Assembly: GCF_921293095.1 (NCBI RefSeq) | Contig: NC_060247.1 | Coordinates: 54,223,111 to 54,287,110, forward strand | DNA: 64,000 nt | Origin: Ischnura elegans | Taxonomy: Eukaryota > Arthropoda > Insecta > Odonata > Coenagrionidae | Direction: 5' to 3' | In this document: in pieces, positions 26,181 through 35,795 of the stretch | Numbering within the stretch: position 1 is the stretch's first letter | How the letters are laid out: each line of letters opens with the position of its first letter | Made by a program: the position numbers and the translations under genes | Notes under the pieces: generated by a model | Told to the model about the DNA's origin: nothing | Database searches by the model: none | The model's input: only the letters and a program-made list of their open reading frames with translations

Positions 26181-26400
26181 CCACCGAGTTGGCTGTGGGA
26201 TCCAACTGTTGGATGAGCAATCTCTTCAAGATTGGTGTGGGGACCAACACGTGGACCCTACAACCAAGTTGCGAGCGTCCAATTTAGTTGGATAGTACAC
26301 CCAATCGCGTTGGCTGCTGTGTCTTTTGCAGTGGATACTGCATCCAACTTTCACTTACCCAATAAAAATTGGATGCCACATCCAATCCTTTTTTTGAGTG
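26181..26400. repeat. Right end with TTGGAT dyads
   Basis: The complement of the left-end architecture: ATCCAAC, GTTGGAT, CCAATTTAGTTGGAT and related dyads fill the last 220 bases before the 19-bp terminal repeat. The spacing differs from the left end, so similarity is at the level of the motif rather than a long inverted repeat. Confidence 0.55.
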
Positions 26401-26402
26401 TA

Positions 26403-28119
26403 GGGGAAGTAAAAGTACGCATTACAAAGAAAGCGGATTGCGTAACACATCACAATCTTTGCATGCGTTTTTCTTTCCGTGTCATGAACTTTGTTCTGTT
26501 TAGGTAGGTTCACTTCCTATTGTATGTATACATTGGTCTTGGCGTGTTCAAATGTATGTAGAATATGTGGATTACATGATTTCTTTCCATGGACAGTTCT
26601 TTCCCTACTAACCTAGTGTCTTGATCTATGAAGGCAACGGACTGTGGCAGAGAGCCTTCCTTTTCCATGTATCCGTGGTATCTTATTTATTGTCCTCGAC
26701 ATAAACTCCCTTTCCTCCCCTATATATTTGTAATAATGAAACTCCTACAGTCGCAGCAGTCAAAAAACGAATCACGGAAAATGAGTAGTACCTTCCCATC
26801 CCCTACAGATTTTTCCGTTTTATACACTGCGTACACTTCCGCCCAACCTTCACAGTAGGCAGTAGTCCTGCCGCAAATAGTTAATTTATTTGAATTGTCC
26901 CGATATAGTCCAAAATTGAGAGTCCGCCATTTAAAGATAGCCAGCACCTATACCTCCACTATACCTACTAAAATAAAGTAAAATGAAGATGAACACAGGA
27001 GAAATAGAGTTTCACGGAATGAATCCAATTTTTATTCCAATGATATGCCTAGAAAGGACCAGCTCAGGCATGATATTGAACAGCTCGTGAGAAATTAGGG
27101 TGCACCATATTTGGGGAAACTAGGCAAATTTGGATGCATGCATTTTTTTTTAATGATTCAGAAGTAAGAAAAATGACTGTCATCGTCGCTCACACAAACC
27201 TTTAGAGAATGTTTATGCAAAGTATTAGCTGCCTGGATCAAATGGCTATTCTTGATTCTAGGCCAGCTTTTTTTTCGATATCAGCCCTACATTTGATGTG
27301 TCTCGGGAGGCCAGACGTTTTATGTAACGCTGGAACGAGCAAATAACTACTCAATTACGAGTTCTTACAAAATGGCGCCTAACAGTTCACCTACTCCACC
27401 TTGTGTTACCATTCGCTTTACCTGTTATTCTGGTGGATCTAATTCATAGATAGCAATTCTGGGAAGGTTTTCTTTTGAACGTAAATAGCACTTTCCCTAA
27501 AAACAGCTTTAAGAGATTTAGGCTGGAATTGATTTGTCGCAAAAAACAACTAAAATTTGTGCAGTACTCACTATCCAGATTGCAACAAAGCAATATAATA
27601 TATGGCAGAAAAATGCATATTATGTACTTTATATTTTTTATTAACTTGCAGGTATCTCTTGAAAATTGTATATTTATCTTATTGAATACTCTCGTCTTTC
27701 GTGAACGCTCCAAATTTTGGTACCTTGAAGAAATTAATTTACATTTCCCTTCATGGCTGTTGGATGATTTTTTGATAAAGAATGAATTTTTTTCTCCTTA
27801 TTCATTAAATAAATAGACATGTTCATAATATAACTCTATGCTAGTTCCAATCGATAAGATGGAAGAATAAAATTTCACTGAACACCCATTTATTATCTTC
27901 GATAAAATTTTCCATTATCCGATTTTCCACGGTAACACAGTTGAAAGATTGAATTTTCATGAAATATTTATGTTGGGGGATTGGCTAAAATTTTTCTTTT
28001 TCCGTGTGAATTAAATTATATTAAAATTCCATATAAGTAACGGGGCCGTCAGTCCTTACTGATATTCCTCTCTTCCTTCAATTCGTTCCTATTCCCCAAG
28101 TGGGGACTTAACTTGAACG
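26403..28119. other. AT-rich spacer
   Basis: No supportable gene. An ORF of 113 codons at 27475-27816 (plus) overlaps one of 89 codons on the other strand; neither has a recognisable domain, and both look like chance frames in AT-rich DNA. Confidence 0.3.
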
Positions 28120-28870
28120 TGAACTAACGTGAACTTAATCTGAGCATATGCATGTCGGTAAATTTTTGCAGAATTCGTCCAATTATAACCATGTTTATGC
28201 TGTCGATGGTATTAAAATAAAGGCAAAAGACGAAGTGAAGTACTTGGGAGTCACGATAACCTCGAACCTATCGTGGGGAACGCATATAAGAAATATTTGC
28301 GGCTTAGCCCAGAAGAAATTACGATTTGTCAAGCGTACTGTGGGAAGATTTTCGGAGGAATAAGCAAAAGAAAGGTGCTATTTCACACTCGTCCGACCGC
28401 ACCTTGAATATGCAGTGAGCGTATGGGATCCGGTGCAGAAAGACTGAATCCGCGAACTGAACAAAATACGAAGGAAGGCTGCGTGGTTCATCAAAAACCG
28501 CGACGGGCGTAAAGACAGCGTTACCGAGATGTTAAGCGAATCAGGCTGCCATCCGCTAGAGACTCGGAACTGCGTGATAGGCTTAGATTGCTTGCACAAT
28601 TGAGAATGGATATCTTTAAGAGCGACAAGGAGAACATAATATTAGAGCCGCACTATATTTCCAGGTCCGAAAGAAGCGATAAATTAAGAGAGATGTTTTG
28701 CCGAACGGATATATATGGAATTCGTTTCCCCCCTAACCATAAAGGACTTTAATAAATGCTAGTCGTAATTTCTTCAGAGCACTTCCTTTTCATGTAAGAA
28801 CGGCTGGTGTCCTAACACCCCCTACCACACGCCTTTCAGGTGGCTTGCGGGGTATTTTGTAGATGTAGAA
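28120..28870 (+). pseudogene. 5'-truncated LINE (jockey/CR1-like), reverse transcriptase C-terminus and 3' UTR
   Basis: An open part (28148-28363) encodes a reverse-transcriptase C-terminal segment with EVKYLGVTITSNLSWGTHI and AQKKLRFVKRTVGRF, the post-palm thumb region of jockey/CR1-type LINEs. After a frameshift near 28360 the same protein continues as a segment with LVRPHLEYAVSVWDPVQKD, then a stop, then IRRKAAWFIKNRDGRKDSV; after another shift comes RLRLLAQLRMDIFKSDKENI. The catalytic palm is missing, so the copy is 5'-truncated and dead. The 3' untranslated end (about 28785-28870) includes CACCCCCTACCACACGCC, also found inside the hAT element near 63278. The exact clade is not certain. 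Confidence 0.75.
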
Positions 28871-30589
28871 GTATCTTGATTGTACAAGTCCGAATAATTC
28901 AGAATAAGAATACGTGTCATGCTAAGAGTAGCAAAATGCTTACGCATATGCTAAAAGTAAGTATATGGCGTTCGCCTAAGACATCAGTCTTTTAAGAGAG
29001 AATTGATTTTCAGTTTCTTAATCAAAAAGTATCTGATGTAATCGAAAAAGCTTCTATGATATTTTTTTAATTAACAATGAAAGCTATGATCTTTAGATTG
29101 AGAAATTATTCCGCGGAATCCAAGATGAAGAGGTACCTCATTTAAACGATTTTTCCCATAAAATTCAGGTTATTGTCTACCTTATTCATTTAATATTTTC
29201 CAACACAGGCTTCGAAAAATTTAGCTTGTCATTATTAACCTTGAGATATGTCTGTCTTATGAGAGAGAATTGAATCTCTGTTACCCTTCTACGCTTCATT
29301 GCAAACCCCTAAAGTGTTAGTGAGCTTTTTTTCTTGATATTTATGAAAAATTTTATCTAAATATATAATTAGGCAGTTCCGACTTAATGCTTGTCTTTGT
29401 TCCCCTCCTAAACTTCACTCCAAACTCCCGAAGTGTCTGGGAGCTATTCTTCTTGATGTTTATGAAAAAAAATGTATCTAAATAATTAAGCAGAGAGAAT
29501 GTTTATTTCTTAATATAGCAGCATGAACTCTTCAGTTATCGTTGTTCACAATGTATATTTAACTGCAAATAAAACACCTCTATTTGCTGCCGTAGGAGTT
29601 GCCGTTCTCTTTATTCCGCCATCTTGTTCTTCCTTTTTCCTCTGCTCCGCCTGACGCTGCGTCGCGTCGCCTACTCTCACCGCTTGCTGCCCGCTACACT
29701 CACCCCTGTAAACCCACCCTTATATCCCTCATCCGAGCTTTTTGCAGAACTGACAAAAAAATGAAGCCTAAAAAGAGCTTATTTTTTTCGCTTTGGCTAC
29801 CTTAAAAAAACCGAAGTTCTCCCAGGTCGGGACCGAGTGAAAGGAAAGAGAAGCAAAGATTTTTTCTTGTGGTGTACGTACGCACGTATGTATGTGAGAC
29901 TTAAATCGAGGCAAATGAATGGGTTTTTACGTGAGGATTGATGCCGGTACACATAAAGGGTTCCAAAAGAGTCATGAAAGAACCGTTGAGCTAGAATGGG
30001 AAAGCGAGTAAATGTTTTCAAACGCGTTGAGGGCTATTTACGAAGAAGGATAGGAGGAGGACGAGTCGATTTTTTAAAATTTTACTTGTATTTACTCATT
30101 TGCGCTATTGTGATATTTCCTTTCAACCAAAAAAGTCCACCGATGTTGCTGCACATTGTTAATTTTATATGTTATAGCTCCATATACCCTATATCACCTC
30201 AACTTCATGATTTGAAGCTATTATTATCCTTCGGATATTACTTAGAAATCTTCTTTTCTATTTCATATCAATGAATTTTGGAAATGAATTGAAAACGCCA
30301 CATATTTTGGCTTCAAATATTGGTGAAATATGATTTTTATTCAAAATTTTACTATTATTTTCATTGCCCATTTTGTATTCTCACGCCTATTCTCACGCTC
30401 TCCTTTAACTTGTCTTTAAATTCCTTTGTTTGACTTGTTGTTTTGACAATAAATCCTTCGCTCCGTAGTAAGGCAAATCATTCCACCATCTCTGTTGCCC
30501 TCCACTCCAAACCCAAAATGTTTCTCGGAGATATTTTATTTGATGGTTATGAAAATTTTCATCGGAATACATAAATAGCATTTACTTAT
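28871..30589. other. Spacer with a GC-richer patch
   Basis: About 29595-29760 is GC-richer and contains CCGCCATCTTG, a good match to the YY1 promoter motif in reverse orientation, next to CG-rich sequence. This may be the promoter-proximal part of an unseen gene. Two similar segments, about 29250-29350 and 29380-29480 (both with CTTGATRTTTATGAAAAA), suggest a local duplication. Nothing else is supportable. Confidence 0.3.
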
Positions 30590-30726
30590 TCATACCTAAA
30601 ATTCATACCTGATGATGACGTCTTACGTTGAAACCATGGTCGTGAATGTGAATGCACATAGTTTCTTCTTTTTCATTATGAATCGCTTTCACAAAGTTAC
30701 GCCTCAAACCATCAATCATACCTAAA
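30590..30726 (+). mobile_element. Short hammerhead-like element with 11-bp target duplication
   Basis: The direct repeat tcatacctaaa lies at 30590-30600 and 30716-30726, with a 115-bp body. The body has CTGATGA (30609-30615), one extra T, a five-base-pair stem closed by CTT, GAAAC (30630-30634), CATG and GTC (30639-30641) followed by GTG. All invariant hammerhead boxes are present. Sequence before CTGATGA (ATTCATAC) can pair with sequence after the GTC (GTGAAT) as an interrupted stem I. The right end is the complement of the shared end motif (TTCACAAAGTTACGCC). It is one of the two best preserved cores in the window. Confidence 0.62.
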
Positions 30727-31609
30727 CTGTTCTTTGGAAAATAAGGACGAAAGATCAATTTTGAGTTGGCTATGTTTAATTTATCATCTGATTAATTGTA
30801 CTTGTTCTTGTTCATGACATGTTCGAAATGCATCTGACTTCTGAAGCGCTCATTTTATTATCTTCACATTAGCAGAATATCGCACCTTAAACGTTCTAAT
30901 CATGCAAAAGATCTTTCGGTTGTTAAATGATGCACGGAGATATTGCGGTGTCCACTTCATTTTAATTTCACTAAATCTACCACACGTGTTCCGATTGGCT
31001 TGCAATCATCATCAAGGTTAACAGTACGATTTCTTTGTGCATCATTCAATATGCTGTTACCGATATCTCTCAGGAAACAGTTTATCTCAGTAACGGTTTC
31101 GCCAGTAGTAGCTCACATCTCCTCAATGTCGGCGTGATATTTTCCCTTCCCTCACCTTCGGAAACCTATCCTAGCCCCGCAGTTCCAATCCTAGCCCTGC
31201 GGTATTCGTCGTATTTATAACAATAGGACTTTCGTGTCCTAAAATCATTTTTATCCATCAACAATGAGGTTTATATTTCGCTTGTGGTAACTCGCGCCGC
31301 TCGTGAGATAGTTTGATAGTAACCCATCACGAATATTACGAATCTATCCTGAGATGGATGTTATGAGTATCGTAGGCATTTCCTAGTTGATAATGGATAC
31401 GGATTATTTTGCAATATCTGTGGATATATTGAGGAGATTGGGTTGCTATTAACACATTTCTTTGCTATTTGAAGCGTACACGTTTTATTGGAGTTACATA
31501 TTATATCATAAGCGTATCGCGAAACTCGGGATCATAGGGTGGTTCTTCTTTTCCAAATGAACATTGAATCTCACATTTCGCTCGTCGCGCCTAAATCCCT
31601 AATATTTCG
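30727..31609. other. Spacer with one arm of a hammerhead-like repeat
   Basis: About 30951-31015 is a single diverged arm of the foldback at 31610: TCCACTTCATTTTAATTTCAC, then CACGTGTTCCGATTGG, then TTGCAATCATCATCAAGG (the complement of a decayed CTTGATGATG...GGAAC core). Two overlapping 60-codon frames near 30943-31220 are not recognised. The rest is AT-rich. Confidence 0.35.
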
Positions 31610-31767
31610 TAATTTCCACTTAATTTTATTTCACAAACTATTCTACACGTGTTTCGATTGATTTCCAATCTTCATCAGGTACTAATGTACTGATTAGCCA
31701 TTGATGATTGCAATCCAATCGAAACACGTGCAGAAGAGTTTGTGAAATTAAAATTAAGTGGACATTA
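31610..31767. repeat. Foldback element with hammerhead-like cores in both arms
   Basis: The arms read TTCCACTTAATTTTATTTCAC...CACGTGTTTCGATTG and the inverted copy CAATCGAAACACGTG...GTGAAATTAAAATTAAGTGG. On the minus strand the left arm gives CTGATGA, an extra A, a five-base-pair stem GATTG/CAATC, GAAAC, AC, GTG. On the plus strand the right arm gives TTGATGA (from 31701), stem, GAAAC (31721-31725), AC, GTG. The nucleotide before cleavage would be G, which hammerheads do not accept, so both are likely inactive. Confidence 0.6.
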
Positions 31768-34138
31768 TGATATATTTGTGTATTTTTTCATATGCTGTTC
31801 CATGAAGATTCTCCAAAACATTTTTACTTCTTCTGGTAGTTAATTTGCATTCCAAACACCTATTTGTTCAGTGTCCACTGCAATCCAACCCAATTAGTGA
31901 TTTATCATCAGGAATACTCAATTATGTTACCATTGTATTTCGCGATGAAAACATTACGGTTATTATTAAAATATTTTTATATCATTTATATGATCCCAAT
32001 TTTTTTATTTGATTACAATTTTACAACCATTTTATTTTAGACTCTCTCCTTCATTCTCCTTCTTCACTGCTCCAACCTTTATGCATAACATTTTTCCGTT
32101 TAACTAAATTTTTTTCTAGGTCTCTAGCTTTCCCTTTTGTGCTAACTCTTAATGTTTCTCTGCCCAATTCTGTTTTTTTTTCTGCTTGTGCCGATATATA
32201 ATATTATTTAGCGGTCTCATCATATCTCGAAAACTTCATCGAAGTGCGACCACCAGGAGCGTAACCCCCTTGCTACCGAGCAGGGTGGATATCAGTAAAT
32301 CAATTTAAAAACCTGAAAATGGTCATATTTAGTAATGGAGGAAAAAATCGCAAGAGGATACAATCAAGAACTGTTAGAAAAATACAGATATCGCATATAT
32401 AACATATGAATCTGGGTTAATTTCGCCATAGGTCACGAAAATTTCAGAATCATAGGAGAGAAAACCGTAAATCATTCCTGCAGTTGAACCGACATCTTAA
32501 AATTATTTTACAGGAATTCATTTCTCAATCTTTGCTAATTTTAATTCAGATCACTGCAATCAATATGTGAGCGAAGTATTTATGCAGATTTTTCTGAAGT
32601 CATATACAAGGTATACCTGTAAGTATATACCTACTTACAATTAGTCGCTAAATCTTGAAAAAAATGGATTTCTAGACCAAGGAGGCACATGTACGTGATA
32701 TTTTTTTTCAAAAGTTAAAGCTAATGCTAAATACTTTAACCTAAGGGTAATTATGTAAGAGTAATACCATACTGTAATACTGTAACATACGGTAATACTG
32801 ATGCGTATAGCTGAGCCATTCAAAGTAATTAAACTTTTGACCCTCTTCAAAAATATGCGCGACGACTTTCCACGCTAAATATTTATCTTTATCTGGTCTT
32901 CCAACAAAATGGGATGAGTAAATAAGAACGTAATTGGTTAATAGAAAGCTCATAAGAATAAAATTGCCATTCAATCGGTTGGAAATATTAAATAACACCA
33001 ATTTCTTAGACCCAAATACACTTACGCTCGTCAAAGCCTGGGAAAAATATTAAAACATGAACGATGTTAGTGCCGCTAAATTTAACGCCTGTGGATTGAT
33101 TTGGTTAGAAAATAAGCTTCTTAAACGCTGTTGAAAATTGACCGATTACCTCGAAGAAATTGGTGTAAACGTAAAAGTTATGTACGTAGTTTTTTAAATT
33201 ATTTTTTTATATCAGGCTCTCACAGAAGTTCCATTTGCTGTAAGGCAAATATTTTAGACCGTATATTCCCAAAATGTGATGTACAAACCGCTGAGAACCA
33301 TGATAATCGGTAATCCAAGGGTCAGAAAGTGTAAGTATAATCCTACGGAATCTGTCATTTGTGCGTTTTATTGAATGGGGGTTAAATGGGAATCGAATTA
33401 CTTCTCTGGTGCATGCTATGCAAATTAAATGAAATGCAGGTAATATGGAAAAACTATGTAAAGTATGTGGGTCATTGTAATTCAAATCAAATAATTGTAT
33501 CCACCAGGGTCTCAAATTTTATTGAAAATTTCTGAATGGGTACTTTTACAGAGTGGTCGATCGTAGTATGGCTATTTATTTTAGTAAAAAATGTGCAGAT
33601 ATGAAGAATATTTTCAAAGATTAATACTCACATAATAGAAAAACAAGTTTTTAAAACTCCACCGACTCAGCCAGAAATAAATTTAGTTTTTATCATACGG
33701 ATATTTATAAACATCTGCACTGCGTGTACTATCGCTGTGTACAGCTACTTCTTATTTAAAAATATAAATATAATCCCAGCATTAAAAAACAGTCAATTAA
33801 ATGAAATGGAAATCAATTTGTACTTATCTTTATGTATGTAGGCATATTAGGTAGGCCTCTTATTACATGTCTTTATGTATATTAAAACCTAGATCGGCCA
33901 TTCCAGCCATATTCGACCAGTTGTTTACACGACATCGACAAAATGTGGCAAATTGTCTTAATTCGATTGGAAAATTCATAAAATTTATAACTACACTAAC
34001 AAACTTTAAAACTACGTGAAATTACTAAAGTTTACAACAAATTTCAAATTTTCACATTGATTTTTGACGATATCCCGCGATAATTTCATCCCGTAATACC
34101 AATTTCCTCGCATACCCTTCATTGGTTTCTAAGGTACG
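31768..34138. other. AT-rich spacer
   Basis: No gene is supported. Short minus-strand frames near 32641-33034 and 33207-33515 have no recognised family. Confidence 0.3.
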
Positions 34139-34548
34139 TCTTTACACTTGTATGATTTTACACTTTCCCGGCGAATAGAGAGCATAAACTTTTCTCGGGT
34201 TTCCGCGCGGGTAAGATATTTTATGAGCGCCGACGTTTCGGGATCTGCCTCGTCACCCTTTCTCAAGGAGACTTAGACTGAGTGACGAGTAATATGTGGA
34301 CATGCAGATTATTATGAAGGTGATGTAAACCTGTAAGTATATACTTAGTGTATAAGCATTTCGTCGATGCGAAAATAGAAATTTGTCGTAAACCTTAGTA
34401 ATTTCACATAGTTATAAAGTGAGTTAATTCAGTAACAATTTTTTTAGTAGTCTTGGGAATGGGTGAAGAGTCGGAACCAGAAACGTCAGCGCTCTTAGAT
34501 TATCTCATCCGCGTAGAAATCCCGAGAAAAGTTTAAATATCTTTACAC
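34139..34548. mobile_element. Foldback element with hammerhead-like remnants and 9-bp target duplication
   Basis: The direct repeat tctttacac lies at 34139-34147 and 34540-34548. Inverted arms occupy 34186-34255 and 34459-34535 (AAACTTTTCTCGGG... and its complement); they match over about 70 bases with substitutions. The complement of the left arm reads GTGACGAGG...CGAAACGTCGG, and the right arm GTGAAGAGTC...GAAACGTCAG. These resemble the CTGANGA-stem-GAAAC order with the first C lost. A further copy of GTGACGAG lies in the loop at 34281. Probably an inactive relative of the 9650 element. Confidence 0.55.
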
Positions 34549-34714
34549 GTATTACACCTAATGGCCGCTACGGCGCGGCGTCTGACCTTCGCGAAGAACT
34601 TCCAGTGTTCGACTTTACAGACCAAACCAAAGCGCTTCATTTTCCATCTTCTTTTGTAAATATATTTTTCAATTTGTGCCTACTAGCCAATGGGATTCAA
34701 TGCATTCCTGGTAA

Positions 34715-35795
34715 AGTGAATTATTATTATTTATTATAGTATTCTACCGATTAAGGTAAGTTTCAATGGAATATTAAAGAAGTGGTCTGGTAGCCTCCCT
34801 TTCTTTCCAGCACTGCCTTCTTTAATTCATTGTAAGGCCTACTCCCTTTCAATTTATCTAAAAATCCTATTCTTTTCCTTCCCCTCCCTCGTTTCCCTAA
34901 CATTCTACCCTCTAACACCCTTTTCAACATCCCCTCACCGCTAAGCACTAACTCCATCCATACCTTCTGTCTCCTCCATATCTCATCTAAAAGCTGCCTC
35001 TCATTGCCAGCCATATCCAGCACTTCGTCGTTCCTTTTCCTCTCCGTCCATTTCACCCTCTCCATTCTTCTCCATACCCACATCTCGAATGCCTCCAATC
35101 TTCTCTCGTCTTCTTTCCTCAGTGTCCACGTTTCCCCACCGTAGAGAGCTACACTCCAGATCAAACTCTTCACTAACCTTTTCTTTAGACTCTTGCACAA
35201 CGATCCTCTCAGAAGCTCCTTCCTGTTCATGAACGCCTCCATCGCTAATGCAATTCTCTTCCTGATGTCCTTACTACTGTATCCGTTTTCCTCTAACGTA
35301 CTGCCTAAATAGTTGAATTGCTCAACCTGCTCAAGTTTTTCCCCACCCACCTTTATCTTGAGTCTCACATTCCTCGCTCGTGATGCTTTACAAAACCGCA
35401 TAGCCTTAGTTTTCTTGTGATTAATCCTCATCCCATACTCCTCGCAACGCTCGTATAACGCATCCATTAGAGCCTGAAGCTCCCTCGCTGACTGGCTAAT
35501 CAACGCCTGATCATCCGCGAATCTCACTGATTTGAACATTCGTCCCACTTTTGTCCCAGCTTCTAACTCATCCCACGCTTCCCTTACCATCTCTTCAGCG
35601 TATACGTTAAACACAAATTTCAACATCCCCTCACCGCTAAGCACTAACTCCGTCCATACCTTCTGTCTCTTCCGTATCTCATCTAAAAGCTGCCTCTCCT
35701 CGCCAACCATATCCAGCATTTCGTCGTTTCTTTTCCTCTCCGTCCATTTCACCCTCTCCATTCTTCTCCATACCCACATCTCGAATGCATCAACA
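34715..35795 (-). mobile_element. 5'-truncated LINE fragment with rearranged 5' part
   Basis: This is the footprint of the LINE copy coding for the ORF at 34763-35779. The minus-strand 3' end runs into an AATAATAATAAT-type tail (about 34718-34740), a common LINE terminus. The 5' end is truncated within the coding region near 35795. About 170 bases at the 5' end (35618-35790) duplicate the segment 34922-35095 of the same copy. No target duplication was recognised. Confidence 0.7.
34763..35779 (-). CDS. LINE reverse transcriptase, C-terminal fragment with self-duplication
   Basis: A 338-residue open frame. Residues 1-54 (MWVWRRMERVKWTERKRNDE...) repeat residues 233-286 almost exactly. From residue 55 the frame continues as a reverse transcriptase: FNVYAEEMVREAWDEL, then the catalytic FADD box (near residue 88) followed by QALISQSARELQ, GMRINHKKTKAMRF, FNYLGSTLEENG, and the thumb and C-terminal block with LYGGETWTLRKEDERRLEAFE, which is typical of RTE-like and related LINEs. 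Palm motif A and the endonuclease domain are absent, so it cannot retrotranspose. The fusion arose from a tandem or template-jumping event and stays in frame. The frame has no stop codon inside, suggesting a fairly young copy. Confidence 0.85.
   Translation of the reverse strand: MWVWRRMERVKWTERKRNDEMLDMVGEERQLLDEIRKRQKVWTELVLSGEGMLKFVFNVYAEEMVREAWDELEAGTKVGRMFKSVRFADDQALISQSARELQALMDALYERCEEYGMRINHKKTKAMRFCKASRARNVRLKIKVGGEKLEQVEQFNYLGSTLEENGYSSKDIRKRIALAMEAFMNRKELLRGSLCKSLKKRLVKSLIWSVALYGGETWTLRKEDERRLEAFEMWVWRRMERVKWTERKRNDEVLDMAGNERQLLDEIWRRQKVWMELVLSGEGMLKRVLEGRMLGKRGRGRKRIGFLDKLKGSRPYNELKKAVLERKGGYQTTSLIFH

Larger units (their letters stand above)
22441..26400. mobile_element. DNA transposon with TA duplications and dyad-rich ends, decayed
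   Basis: The ends are inverted: CACTGAAAGAAAAAATTGG at 22441-22459 and the complement of CACTCAAAAAAAGGATTGG at 26382-26400 (16 of 19 matching). Each is flanked by TA (22439-22440 and 26401-26402), consistent with a 2-bp TA target duplication. About 200 bases inside each end are packed with TTGGAT...ATCCAA dyads. The 3.5-kb interior holds remains of a spliced minus-strand gene (25996 to about 22790). This gene is carried in its own orientation between the ends, so the unit is probably a once-autonomous element. The superfamily is not assigned. Confidence 0.6.

Noticed and set aside
27444..27816. Pair of overlapping frames of 89 and 113 codons
   Set aside because: Both strands open over the same bases, AT-rich composition, no motif.
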